A DNA stretch of 64,000 nucleotides, taken from NCBI RefSeq assembly GCF_014190805.1, contig NZ_JACHVQ010000001.1, positions 2,232,001-2,296,000 of the forward strand, given 5' to 3'. Below the pieces are notes generated by a model, which ran no database searches, had not been told where the DNA came from, and was given only the letters and a program-made list of their open reading frames with translations. Below, one piece after another: positions 43,287 through 50,597 of the stretch; position 1 is the stretch's first letter, and each line of letters starts with the position of its first letter. Made by a program: the position numbers and the translations under genes. Source of the DNA: Flexivirga oryzae (GTDB taxonomy: Bacteria > Actinomycetota > Actinomycetes > Actinomycetales > Dermatophilaceae).

Positions 43287-44063
43287 ATGCGCGCAGAGCC
43301 TCGTAGTGCCCTCATCACCGGCGCGAGCGGGGGCATCGGCAGCGCCATTGCGCGATGTCTCGCCGGCACCTATGAGTCCTTGATTCTCGTTGACACAGAT
43401 AGGAATTCGCTCGATGTACTAGCCGCAGAGCTGCCGTGTCAAGCAGTGGTCGCGCCGTTGGACGTCACGGCCACGGACTACCGACACGACCTCGCAAATT
43501 GGGTTGAAAAAGCACCGGCTCTTGACTGTGTCTTTACCTTCGCGGGCGTTATGCATACGGGAACGGTGCGCCAGAGCACCTTCGAGGACTTGGTGCGAGT
43601 CATCGACATAAACCTGATCGGCACCATCGCCACCGTGCACGCATGCCTGCCGTACCTCGAACGTGGCTCCAGCATCGTGACCGCGTCCAGCGCGATCGAA
43701 AGCATCGCGGTCCCCCGGCACGCGTCTTATGTCGCAAGTAAGGCGGGTGTCTATGGGTTTACCCGCACCCTGGCCAACGAGCTGGATCAGGAAGGCGCTG
43801 GGGTCCGCGTCAGTACAGCTCTCATCGGCGGCGTGCATACCGACATCCTGCGCAACGGCAGCTTCGCCGAGAACGAGAATCCAACGGAACGGGTGGCCAG
43901 CTTCGACCGCCGTGTCGCACGGTCGTCGGCTGACGACATCGCTCGCGCTGTCGTGCGCGGCCAGCAACGCGGCTCGCGCATCATTTACGCCGGGCCGGAT
44001 TCCCGGGTTGCGGCGCTGCTTGCGCGCGCCGCTGGTCGTTACACTCGACTTCCGCGTATCTGA
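43287..44063 (+). CDS. Short-chain dehydrogenase/reductase
   Basis: A 258-residue classical SDR. The start at ATG 43287 places the NAD(P) motif TGASGGIG at residues 9-16; the frame is open far upstream but looks non-coding. Other marks: VDTDR after the second strand, FAGVMH in place of NNAG, catalytic Ser in TASSAIES, and YVASK with the Tyr-Lys pair. Ends with basic residues RYTRLPRI. Substrate unknown. Followed after 16 bp by a PAS-type protein on the same strand. Confidence 0.85.
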   Translation: MRAEPRSALITGASGGIGSAIARCLAGTYESLILVDTDRNSLDVLAAELPCQAVVAPLDVTATDYRHDLANWVEKAPALDCVFTFAGVMHTGTVRQSTFEDLVRVIDINLIGTIATVHACLPYLERGSSIVTASSAIESIAVPRHASYVASKAGVYGFTRTLANELDQEGAGVRVSTALIGGVHTDILRNGSFAENENPTERVASFDRRVARSSADDIARAVVRGQQRGSRIIYAGPDSRVAALLARAAGRYTRLPRI

Positions 44064-44079
44064 CGTTGGGGGTGCAGCG

Positions 44080-45081
44080 ATGTCCGGGCCTGAATGGTGT
44101 CTTGTCGAGACGTTCGGCCTCAAGCCACCGACGCTGGTCGGCCTTGGCTCCAGGCCGCGGAGCATGGTGCCGTTGGACAAGTTTTTTGCCCGTAGCCGGA
44201 CGTCCCTGGCCATGGCGCACAGGGCTCTCGAGCACGTCACTGCGGCCGCGCAGCCATACGATGTGACCACTTCCGCCGGCCGCCGGTGTCTGGCTCATCC
44301 GCTCAGCGCCTACGACGGCCAGGTGAACGGCGCCTGGCTATGGCTGGGAGGCCCGGGCGACGCTGGGCCAGCCGTCCCACATGACATCGCCGGCGCGTGG
44401 TATTTCAATCTCAGCAGCTTCGAAGTGGCCGGATCCGATGAGCTGCTCGACCTGTACCGCCAACCCATGGAGCAGCGGCGCACCAAGCGAGCCATGGGTG
44501 AGGCCTTCACTCGACTTACTGCCGGACCGGATGCCTCCGAAGCGTTGGCCAAGATCGTGCAGTCCGTGCCCGGCACCGAACACCAGGCAATCTGGACAGT
44601 CGTCTGCGACGACGGCGCTCGGCGCGCAGCCCATTTTTCCTGCCGGGCGTTGGCGCACGATACCCAGGACGGCCCACAGATCGTCCTACACGGCATCACC
44701 CACGACATCGGCCCCGCGGACGACGTCCCGCAGGCACCGCACCTCGCGGTCCTTGAGCGTCGAGTTCTGGACGCTGCCGCCGAATCGGGCACTCATCGCG
44801 CGATAGTCGATGTCCGCACCGGCCGCATCATCCAGTGGGTCGATTCACCGCCCTCGTCGATCGACTGGGCCGTGCCGGGCATCGACATCTTCCATCCAGA
44901 CGATGCCGAAGTGGTGCACAATCTCAACCGCCTGGTCGACGGCGCGGTCACACGGTCGATCCGCCTGCGAGGCACTGATACAGAGTGGACGGCCGTCAAC
45001 GTGACCAGCCAACCGATGCTGCTGGACAACTCGACGACAGCCGCGCTCTGGACGATCGACATGAACTCTTCGGGCAGCTAA
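44080..45081 (+). CDS. PAS-domain-like sensor protein (DUF5593-type N-terminus)
   Basis: A 333-residue cytosolic protein from ATG 44080 with a GGGGG stretch upstream. The N-terminal half (ETFGLKPPTLVGLGSRPRSM; GAWLWLGGPGD; AWYFNLSSFE) matches the GAF/PAS-like proteins typical of Mycobacteriales. The C-terminal part contains PAS-like segments (AIVDVRTGRIIQWVDSP; IDIFHPDDAEVVHNL). No output domain follows, so it may regulate through a partner. Its stop overlaps the stop of the convergent XRE gene by 2-3 bp. Confidence 0.65.
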   Translation: MSGPEWCLVETFGLKPPTLVGLGSRPRSMVPLDKFFARSRTSLAMAHRALEHVTAAAQPYDVTTSAGRRCLAHPLSAYDGQVNGAWLWLGGPGDAGPAVPHDIAGAWYFNLSSFEVAGSDELLDLYRQPMEQRRTKRAMGEAFTRLTAGPDASEALAKIVQSVPGTEHQAIWTVVCDDGARRAAHFSCRALAHDTQDGPQIVLHGITHDIGPADDVPQAPHLAVLERRVLDAAAESGTHRAIVDVRTGRIIQWVDSPPSSIDWAVPGIDIFHPDDAEVVHNLNRLVDGAVTRSIRLRGTDTEWTAVNVTSQPMLLDNSTTAALWTIDMNSSGS

Positions 45082-45518
45082 ACCTCGCGCCGCCGCCGAG
45101 ACTCTTCTAGCGCGTCACGTAATACCTTCAGGCGGACGTCGAGCACACGGGCCAGCGGCGTCAGTTCCGCGTCAGCCGGCATCCTACTGAAGGCCCCTGC
45201 CTCCCACCGGATATATGTCGCGGCCGCCAAGTGCGCGCGACGCGCAGTCTCTCGCGAGCCGTAGCCGGCCTCCAGCCGCAGCAGCCGCAAATCGGCTGGC
45301 CCGTCGGCATCCGCAAGTAGGTCCGCAATCCGGACCCCGAGAACCTTCGCGAGCTTGCTGAGGATCGCCGGCGTCGGCGTGGACGTACCCAGCTCCCAGC
45401 GGGACACCCGCTCTCCCCCAGCAACGCCAATCCGGTTGGCCAGCTGATGCTGGGTCAAACCAGCGTTCACCCGTGCGTCACGCAGCGCTTCCGCACGAAA
45501 TGGTGAATGACCGGACAC
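45078..45518 (-). CDS. XRE-family helix-turn-helix regulator
   Basis: A 146-residue protein. The N-terminal HTH_3 domain (ALRDARVNAGLTQHQLANRI, RVSRWELGTSTPTPAILSKL) occupies residues 10-65. The second half is another helical segment with a degenerate HTH look (SRETARRAHLAAATYIRWEAG). It probably represses its own promoter and that of the divergent small HTH gene 218 bp away. Confidence 0.8.
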   Translation of the reverse strand: MSGHSPFRAEALRDARVNAGLTQHQLANRIGVAGGERVSRWELGTSTPTPAILSKLAKVLGVRIADLLADADGPADLRLLRLEAGYGSRETARRAHLAAATYIRWEAGAFSRMPADAELTPLARVLDVRLKVLRDALEESRRRREV

Positions 45519-45736
45519 GATGGGATCGTATTCGTTTGGTGCGCCCTTGCACTGGTTGGGTTGTCACTCGTTGGTTGGACCGGTGACCGCTGCGCCTATG
45601 GGCCGAGGTATTCGGCGCGATGCGAGTAGCCATTGACGGTCCACGAGGCCGTCGACCACATGCCCACAAATCTCCATCCTCGCGTGTGACCGCCAGAGGC
45701 GCGATCTGTCCTTACGTAACTTGAAAGGAGAACATT

Positions 45737-45931
45737 ATGCCTACCCCCACAACACCCCGCCGCCAGTTCGAGACGCTGGCCGACGCGGCTGAGCGGACCG
45801 GCCTGAGCATCCGAACCCTGCGTCGCAGAATCGCCGCCGGTCAACTGCCCGCCTACCGCAGCGGACGTCGCGTACTTCGCGTTGACCCTGCCGACGTCGA
45901 TCGGCTCATGGTCCTCATTCCAACGGCGTAA
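45737..45931 (+). CDS. Excisionase-like HTH (MerR-type) protein
   Basis: A 64-residue DNA-binding protein preceded by GAAAGGAGA. It has the HTH_17/excisionase form: LADAAERTGLSIRTLRRRIA followed by a wing (GQLPAYRSGRRVLRVDPADV). Such proteins are recombination directionality factors of integrative elements or small regulators. No integrase is adjacent, so which element it serves is unclear. Confidence 0.75.
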   Translation: MPTPTTPRRQFETLADAAERTGLSIRTLRRRIAAGQLPAYRSGRRVLRVDPADVDRLMVLIPTA

Positions 45932-46428
45932 CACCTCATGTGACTCGCGCACAAGACAACCTGATGGTCGCGTTGCCGTGGTCCTCGTCGATGATCGGGT
46001 CGACATCTTGGTCGACAGACCGCCGGCCCGTCCCGTCGCCTCAGTTCGATCGTCCGGCAGATCGCGGCCGGGATGACGTGCGCTGTCCTCCACTGCGGAG
46101 ACGAACGGTTCGTCGCCGACTACGGTCAGAGATCTGTACGAACCGTGCCAACAACATTCCGCAGACCTGGTCAAGACTTGGTCAGTGGTTCGGCATGGCT
46201 GTGATTCCTAAGGACGACCACCATCGTCCGAAAGTTGCTGCCTAGTAGCCCAGAATGACGTAGCGAGGCCTCGACGACTCTCTCTGAAATTCGGCGCCGT
46301 TCCACGCACGGGAGCTCGTCCGACAGAGTTCGACATTGCATATCTGGGGACGGGCGCGGACCGTGCTCTGGTCGGGCGACCTGCAAGGGCGATGACGCCT
46401 GGCATTCTCACCCTCAGCTTGTGGCGAC
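45932..46428. other. Gene-free interval between excisionase-like and ImmA-like genes
   Basis: About 500 bp with no credible gene. A 192-codon minus-strand frame (46174-45596) reads through the excisionase gene and has shadow composition. I see no clear repeat or terminator. Confidence 0.4.
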
Positions 46429-47082
46429 CTAGCGGCTTCGCCCGAAGCCGAACTTCCGAGACGCGCGATCGGCTACGACTCGAGGTCCCGCCATTCGCAT
46501 TTGGGCGAACTGCTCGCTGACGTCGAAGGCTTCGGCGACTCGCGCGTTGTCCCAGCTCGCATAGGCGGCCTTACGGGCAGCGCCATCGGGGATTAGGAGC
46601 TGCCCAGAGACGAACAGCGCCTGCTTCTCCATGGTGGGGTCGAACTGACGCTTGTGATCCTCGCCGAGGACGACGTTCTCAAATGAGTGCTCAAGCAGGT
46701 GGTGTCCGAGTTCGTGCGCAATGTTGCTCCGGCGCCGCACGGGCGAGTGCGCGTCGTTCTCAACGATGATGCGGGCGGCTCCGAGCGGCATCAGAGCGGC
46801 CGACCACGACTTGGAACTGGTGGAATGAAAGTGACTGTAGGCCTCGGGCCCAAGATCGAATTCGAGAAGCTGGGTCAGGGAGTACACCGGGATGCCATGC
46901 GCTTCGGCGAGCGCGTACGGATCGAAAGGGTCGTGCTTATCCAGCCCGAGGTCGCTGCGCTCCTCTTCGGCGACCGCACGCATCTTGGCCTGGGTCCAGC
47001 CGCGTTTACCCCGAGGCTTCTTCGCGCTCGGACTTGAACCGTTTGGCGGCTGCTGCGATGACGTCTTCAAGGTAGGAGACAT
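46429..47082 (-). CDS. ImmA/IrrE-family metallopeptidase
   Basis: A 217-residue protein (or about 184 if the ATG at 46983 is used). The zinc peptidase motif HELGHH lies at residues 123-128, and the third ligand region DPTMEKQALFVSGQLLIP is typical of ImmA/IrrE. The N-terminal 34 residues overlap the upstream XRE gene by 77 bp in another frame, so a shorter form is plausible. In known pairs (ImmA-ImmR, IrrE-DdrO) the peptidase cleaves the paired XRE repressor after a stress signal. This pair sits divergently from a ubiquitin-like operon, which makes it the likely switch for it. Confidence 0.85.
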   Translation of the reverse strand: MSPTLKTSSQQPPNGSSPSAKKPRGKRGWTQAKMRAVAEEERSDLGLDKHDPFDPYALAEAHGIPVYSLTQLLEFDLGPEAYSHFHSTSSKSWSAALMPLGAARIIVENDAHSPVRRRSNIAHELGHHLLEHSFENVVLGEDHKRQFDPTMEKQALFVSGQLLIPDGAARKAAYASWDNARVAEAFDVSEQFAQMRMAGPRVVADRASRKFGFGRSR

Positions 47083-47380
47083 CCTTCTCGGTCAGGTCAC
47101 TTCGTGCCCGGAGGTGTGGGCTCAATGATGCGACAAGGTCTGGCTCGTTGTTCGTCTCTTCGACGCCAATGTAGAAGTTCTCCGCAGGCATTCGCAGCCA
47201 CGTCGTCATGGCGACGAACGCGGACACGTCGGGCCGCAACCCTTGCGCCATCCTCGAGATCGTCGACGCGCTGACGCCGAGCTGCTTAGCCAGCTGTCGC
47301 CAGGACAGGTCCTGCTGCTCCCGAGCTGCGTCTAATGCCGCGTGCAGCGACTTCACGTTGACCGTGGGCCCGGCGCTCAA
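47006..47380 (-). CDS. XRE-family repressor paired with the ImmA-like peptidase
   Basis: A 124-residue protein. HTH_3 domain at residues 10-62 (SWRQLAKQLGVSASTISRMA; LRPDVSAFVAMTTWLRMP). The C-terminal half is acidic then helical (LTEKDVSYLEDVIAAAAKRF). The divergent promoter region contains three copies of an 11-bp motif that are the obvious binding sites. ImmA-type cleavage would then derepress both sides. Confidence 0.85.
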   Translation of the reverse strand: MSAGPTVNVKSLHAALDAAREQQDLSWRQLAKQLGVSASTISRMAQGLRPDVSAFVAMTTWLRMPAENFYIGVEETNNEPDLVASLSPHLRARSDLTEKDVSYLEDVIAAAAKRFKSEREEASG

Positions 47381-47398
47381 CTTTGCTCCAAAAAACTT

Positions 47399-47460
47399 GC
47401 ACTGCTCGACATGTCGGTCACGCGTGCTACATTAGCACTGCTCGATTTTTCGAGCACTGC
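47399..47460. promoter_or_regulatory. Operator repeats between XRE/ImmA and the ubiquitin-like operon
   Basis: GCACTGCTCGA occurs at 47399-47409 and 47435-47445 (36 bp apart), and its near-inverse TCGAGCACTGC at 47450-47460. The last two form a perfect 7-bp inverted repeat TGCTCGA-TTTT-TCGAGCA (47439-47456). A weak plus-strand promoter (TCGACA ... TACATT, 16-bp spacing, 47406-47433) lies among them, so a bound repressor would block it. Confidence 0.65.
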
Positions 47461-47507
47461 GTCACAAGTGGCGCGGTCCGAGCAAGACCGACAGACAGGA
47501 GGGCGCC

Positions 47508-47789
47508 ATGGAGGCTCCCGAAGCAGAGAAGCCCGGTCACGAGCACCAAGACCGGACCGTGAAGATCATCGTGAACACCCGCCCGCACGAGTGGGCGGAG
47601 AAGACGATCTCCTACGAAGAGGTCGTCGAGCTGGCCTACCCGGGCCAGCCGGTCGGTGAGGGTGAGGAGGTCACGGTCTCGTTCACGCGGGGGCACGACG
47701 AGAAGCACGAGGGCTCGCTGACTCCGAACCACAGCGTCAAGGTCAAGAACAAGATGGTGTTCGATGTCTACCGCACCTCTCGCTCGTGA
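47508..47789 (+). CDS. Beta-grasp ubiquitin-like protein (multiubiquitin-domain family)
   Basis: A 93-residue protein with a good AGGAGGGC site before the ATG. After a charged 16-residue N-tail, residues 17-93 form one beta-grasp unit (VKIIVNTRPHEWAEKTISYE; VVELAYPG; VTVSFTRGHDEKHEGSL; VKVKNKMVFDVYRTSRS) that I recognise as the bacterial multiubiquitin domain. Only a single unit is present. The C-terminus is RTSRS, with no terminal diglycine. It overlaps the next gene (E1-like) by 26 bp, so the two are translated together. It is the probable modifier of the cassette. Confidence 0.85.
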   Translation: MEAPEAEKPGHEHQDRTVKIIVNTRPHEWAEKTISYEEVVELAYPGQPVGEGEEVTVSFTRGHDEKHEGSLTPNHSVKVKNKMVFDVYRTSRS

Positions 47790-48996
47790 CGAAGACGTCC
47801 GTCGTCTCCTCGACGACGGATACGACGTCAACATCATCGGCGGCCACCTGGTCGTGAAGCAGGTCCCGTACGTGACCACCGAGACGGTGGTTGCGCACGG
47901 GTTCCTCGCCTACCCGGTCACCGTCAGCGGTGATCGGGTCGTCATGGACACTGACCACCGGATCTGGTTCGGGGGGTCGATTCCGTGTAACGAGCACGGG
48001 CAACCCCTCACCTTCGCGACTCCCGAGACGCGTGACATCTTTCCGGACCTGCCCGCCGCGTCCTTCATGCTCTCGAGCAAGCCGGCGAACGGGTACCCGG
48101 ACCAGTATGCGAAGGTGACGGCGTACGTCCGCATGCTGGCGCACCCGGCGATGGCGCTGGACTCCGAAGTCACTTCGACGCCGGGAGCCGCCTGGCAGGA
48201 GGTCGAGGAAGACCTGCCGTTCCGGTACCGCGATACGGCGACCTCCCGGGCGGGGCTGTCCATCCTGTCGCGCCTGTTCCGCGACGAGCGGATCGTCATC
48301 ATCGGTCTCGGTGGGACCGGCGCGTACATCCTCGACCAGGTCGCCAAGACCCCGGTGGCGAGCATCTTGCTCATCGACGGGGACGTGTTCGACAACCACA
48401 ACGCGTTCCGGGCACCCGGCGCCGCTTCGATCGAGCAGCTGCGTGAGCGACCCTCGAAGGTCGCGTACTTCTACGCGATGTACGGACCCATGCACACGAA
48501 CATCACGACGGAGCAGACATACATCACCGATGAGAACCTCGACCTGCTCGACGGAGCGACGTTCGTGTTCCTCGCGATGGACGACGCCACGATGAAACCG
48601 GCCATCGCCGCGTACCTTCTGCAGCGCGGCACGCCGTTCGTCGACGTCGGCATGGGTGTTGAGGAAATCGACTCAAAGCTGTCAGGACTACTCCGGATGG
48701 TGTTCGCCGACCCCGGCGAAGGTGTGGAGCGTGCCCTGTCGCGCATCCCGAAGTCAGCTGAGGAACGCGACGACTACAGCCGCAACATCCAGGTGGCAGA
48801 TCTCAACGCGCTCAACGCGATGCTAGCCATCGGACGGTGGAAGCGGCACCTCGGGTTCTACGCCGACGGCACCGGTGAGGAATTCGCGACGTACTCGATG
48901 TTCACCAACCACATCACCAACGAGACCGCGGACGAGTCCGATGACTCCGATGACCAGGAGGACGATCGCGGAGATGGGCCGGTGAGCGCGGCATGA
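47764..48996 (+). CDS. ThiF-type E1-like adenylyltransferase with N-terminal DUF6791-like domain
   Basis: A 410-residue protein. The C-terminal ThiF/E1 domain has the ATP loop GLGGTG (181-186), the acidic DGDVFDNHNAFR with the conserved Asp and Arg finger (205-216), Lys232 and AMDD (271-274). There is no Cys anywhere in this domain. The sole Cys of the protein is Cys75 in GGSIPCNEHGQPL of the N-terminal domain, which could act as the thioester (E1 or E2-like) site. The last 30 residues are very acidic. It should adenylate the C-terminus of the upstream beta-grasp protein. Overlaps the downstream gene by 4 bp. Confidence 0.85.
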   Translation: MSTAPLARDEDVRRLLDDGYDVNIIGGHLVVKQVPYVTTETVVAHGFLAYPVTVSGDRVVMDTDHRIWFGGSIPCNEHGQPLTFATPETRDIFPDLPAASFMLSSKPANGYPDQYAKVTAYVRMLAHPAMALDSEVTSTPGAAWQEVEEDLPFRYRDTATSRAGLSILSRLFRDERIVIIGLGGTGAYILDQVAKTPVASILLIDGDVFDNHNAFRAPGAASIEQLRERPSKVAYFYAMYGPMHTNITTEQTYITDENLDLLDGATFVFLAMDDATMKPAIAAYLLQRGTPFVDVGMGVEEIDSKLSGLLRMVFADPGEGVERALSRIPKSAEERDDYSRNIQVADLNALNAMLAIGRWKRHLGFYADGTGEEFATYSMFTNHITNETADESDDSDDQEDDRGDGPVSAA

Positions 48997-49439
48997 CGGT
49001 GCATCACCTCGAGCCGAGCTTCGTCGAGACCTTCCCGACAACGCTCAGGCCGGGCGTGCTTTACGTGTCGATCGAGTTCACTACGTGCGCTCACCTATGC
49101 GCGTGTGGCTGCGGAGAGGAGGTCATCACCCCGCTGTCGCCGCCGCACTGGTCATTGACCTACAACGGGCGTGACGTGTCACTCCACCCGTCGGTCGGGA
49201 ACTGGGCGTTGCCGTGCAAGTCGCACTACATCGTTGACCGCGGCCGAATCCGATGGTCCTACCAGTTTACCGACGAACAGATCGCCGCCAACCGAACGCG
49301 TGACCGGCGTGCCATCGACCGCTACGACGTCAACGAAGTGCTCCTTGACATGAACGAGCTTGAAACGGTCACCGAAGTACCGGCGAACCGCAGGCGATTC
49401 TGGACGCGGTTTCGCCGCCTACTCAGAAGAAGCAACTAG
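48993..49439 (+). CDS. Cys-rich DUF6527-like protein of the ubiquitin-like cassette
   Basis: A 148-residue protein translated from the ATGA overlap with the E1 gene. Residues 22-80 contain an uncommon Cys/His cluster: C32, C36, C38, C40 in TTCAHLCACGCGEE, and C75 and H78 in WALPCKSHYIV, with PSVGNW between. The pattern fits one or two zinc sites, and I recognise it as the DUF6527 family that accompanies ThiF and multiubiquitin genes. The C-terminus is basic (RRRFWTRFRRLLRRS). Possible roles are conjugation partner (E2/E3-like), zinc adaptor or effector; none is demonstrated. Confidence 0.8.
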   Translation: MTVHHLEPSFVETFPTTLRPGVLYVSIEFTTCAHLCACGCGEEVITPLSPPHWSLTYNGRDVSLHPSVGNWALPCKSHYIVDRGRIRWSYQFTDEQIAANRTRDRRAIDRYDVNEVLLDMNELETVTEVPANRRRFWTRFRRLLRRSN

Positions 49440-49600
49440 GCATTCCGCCCGAGGACGGGACTTGGACCGACACACGACCGTACGTGCTAGTAGCCGCGAG
49501 TGACCCACCCTGCCGACCTCGTGTCGTCCTGCCAAATGCAGATCTACCGGAAGCGCAGTCGCACGTGAGTACCGGAAGCGCGCGTCCGCGCTGGTTGATG

Positions 49601-50596
49601 CTACGCGCTGGAACGCCCTTGGGCGCGTAGGTGCCTCGCGCGCTCGTGCAGGGTGATCGGAGTCGAGTCCAGAAGTTCGTTCAGTAGCACCGTGAAGAAC
49701 CGTCGTGGGCTGAGTTCGTCAGGTACCAGATCATGTCGGAGGATCACCACTGGCAGTGCAGCGAGGGCAGAGCGGATGTCGTCAACGACTATCTCTTCGT
49801 CGATGTCCTCCACGTCGGCGTCATCGGGCTCGATCGGCGCAGGATCATCCACTTCGCCCTGGTCAACCGCTCGACCGTCGTCGTCCCACTCCGGAACGAT
49901 CAGACAGCATGCATCGTAAGCGTCTTCCTCTCGCCCCAGCTTGATGAGCAAGTCCACGATCCAGTCGAACTGACGACGCTCCTCCGTGTAGGCCGTCGAC
50001 CTCAGCGCATAGAGGAAGCCGAGCGCGGCGAGAGGGTGGCGCAACGCAAGGTTCTTGGCGTCGCCGTACGACTCTTCGACACGGTTGGCAGCGTTCTTTC
50101 CGAACGAAGAATCCATTCGCTTCGTCGAGATCAGCAACTCGGGACCGGTCTGCCACCCGGACACGATGACGTCCACCTGTTTGAGGTAGTTCTTGCCGAG
50201 GATGTTCGCCGAGGCCCGCCCGACCCTTCCCGATCCGCTCGCTAGCTTTTCCATCAGTTGCTCACGCAGGCCAGCCGGTGAAATTCCGTTGATGAACTCG
50301 AGAACGTCCTTGCTCACTGCGCGTGGTGGCTCGCTTCGTGGCCACACAGCGTCTGGGTCGAGCCCGGCACGACGCAACTCGTATGCAGTCCACACATCCA
50401 GCGCGAGTGCGGGTACGCCGGTGCGGGTCTCAGCTCCGAGATGCAAAGGTACGGCGAGCAGCGCCCGCAACGCCGCGAAATCGGGATGGAAAGACTCGTC
50501 CTCCCAGGGGTTCACCGCGTTGATCGCGGCGTTGGCCACCACGGCGTCGAACAGCGGCCAGGCCTCGGCTTTGGCGCTCGGTTCCTTCGCCGCCAT
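49601..50596 (-). CDS. Type II restriction endonuclease (XamI-like)
   Basis: A 331-residue protein. The start is the ATG at 50596, 1 bp after the methyltransferase stop. Motifs in residues 130-185 (NYLKQVDVIVSGW; ELLISTKRMDSSFGKN; NRVEESYGDAKNLALRHPLA) match the core I associate with XamI-type restriction enzymes; Asp142, Glu153 and Lys159 are candidate catalytic residues, though the spacing is not the canonical PD-ExK. Acidic insertion near residues 240-280. It pairs with the upstream N6-adenine methyltransferase. The recognition sequence cannot be read from the sequence. Confidence 0.75.
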   Translation of the reverse strand: MAAKEPSAKAEAWPLFDAVVANAAINAVNPWEDESFHPDFAALRALLAVPLHLGAETRTGVPALALDVWTAYELRRAGLDPDAVWPRSEPPRAVSKDVLEFINGISPAGLREQLMEKLASGSGRVGRASANILGKNYLKQVDVIVSGWQTGPELLISTKRMDSSFGKNAANRVEESYGDAKNLALRHPLAALGFLYALRSTAYTEERRQFDWIVDLLIKLGREEDAYDACCLIVPEWDDDGRAVDQGEVDDPAPIEPDDADVEDIDEEIVVDDIRSALAALPVVILRHDLVPDELSPRRFFTVLLNELLDSTPITLHERARHLRAQGRSSA

Positions 50597-50597
50597 G

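Noticed and set aside
45596..46174. 192-codon minus-strand ORF
   Set aside because: Runs antisense through the excisionase-like gene; low-complexity composition and no start signal.
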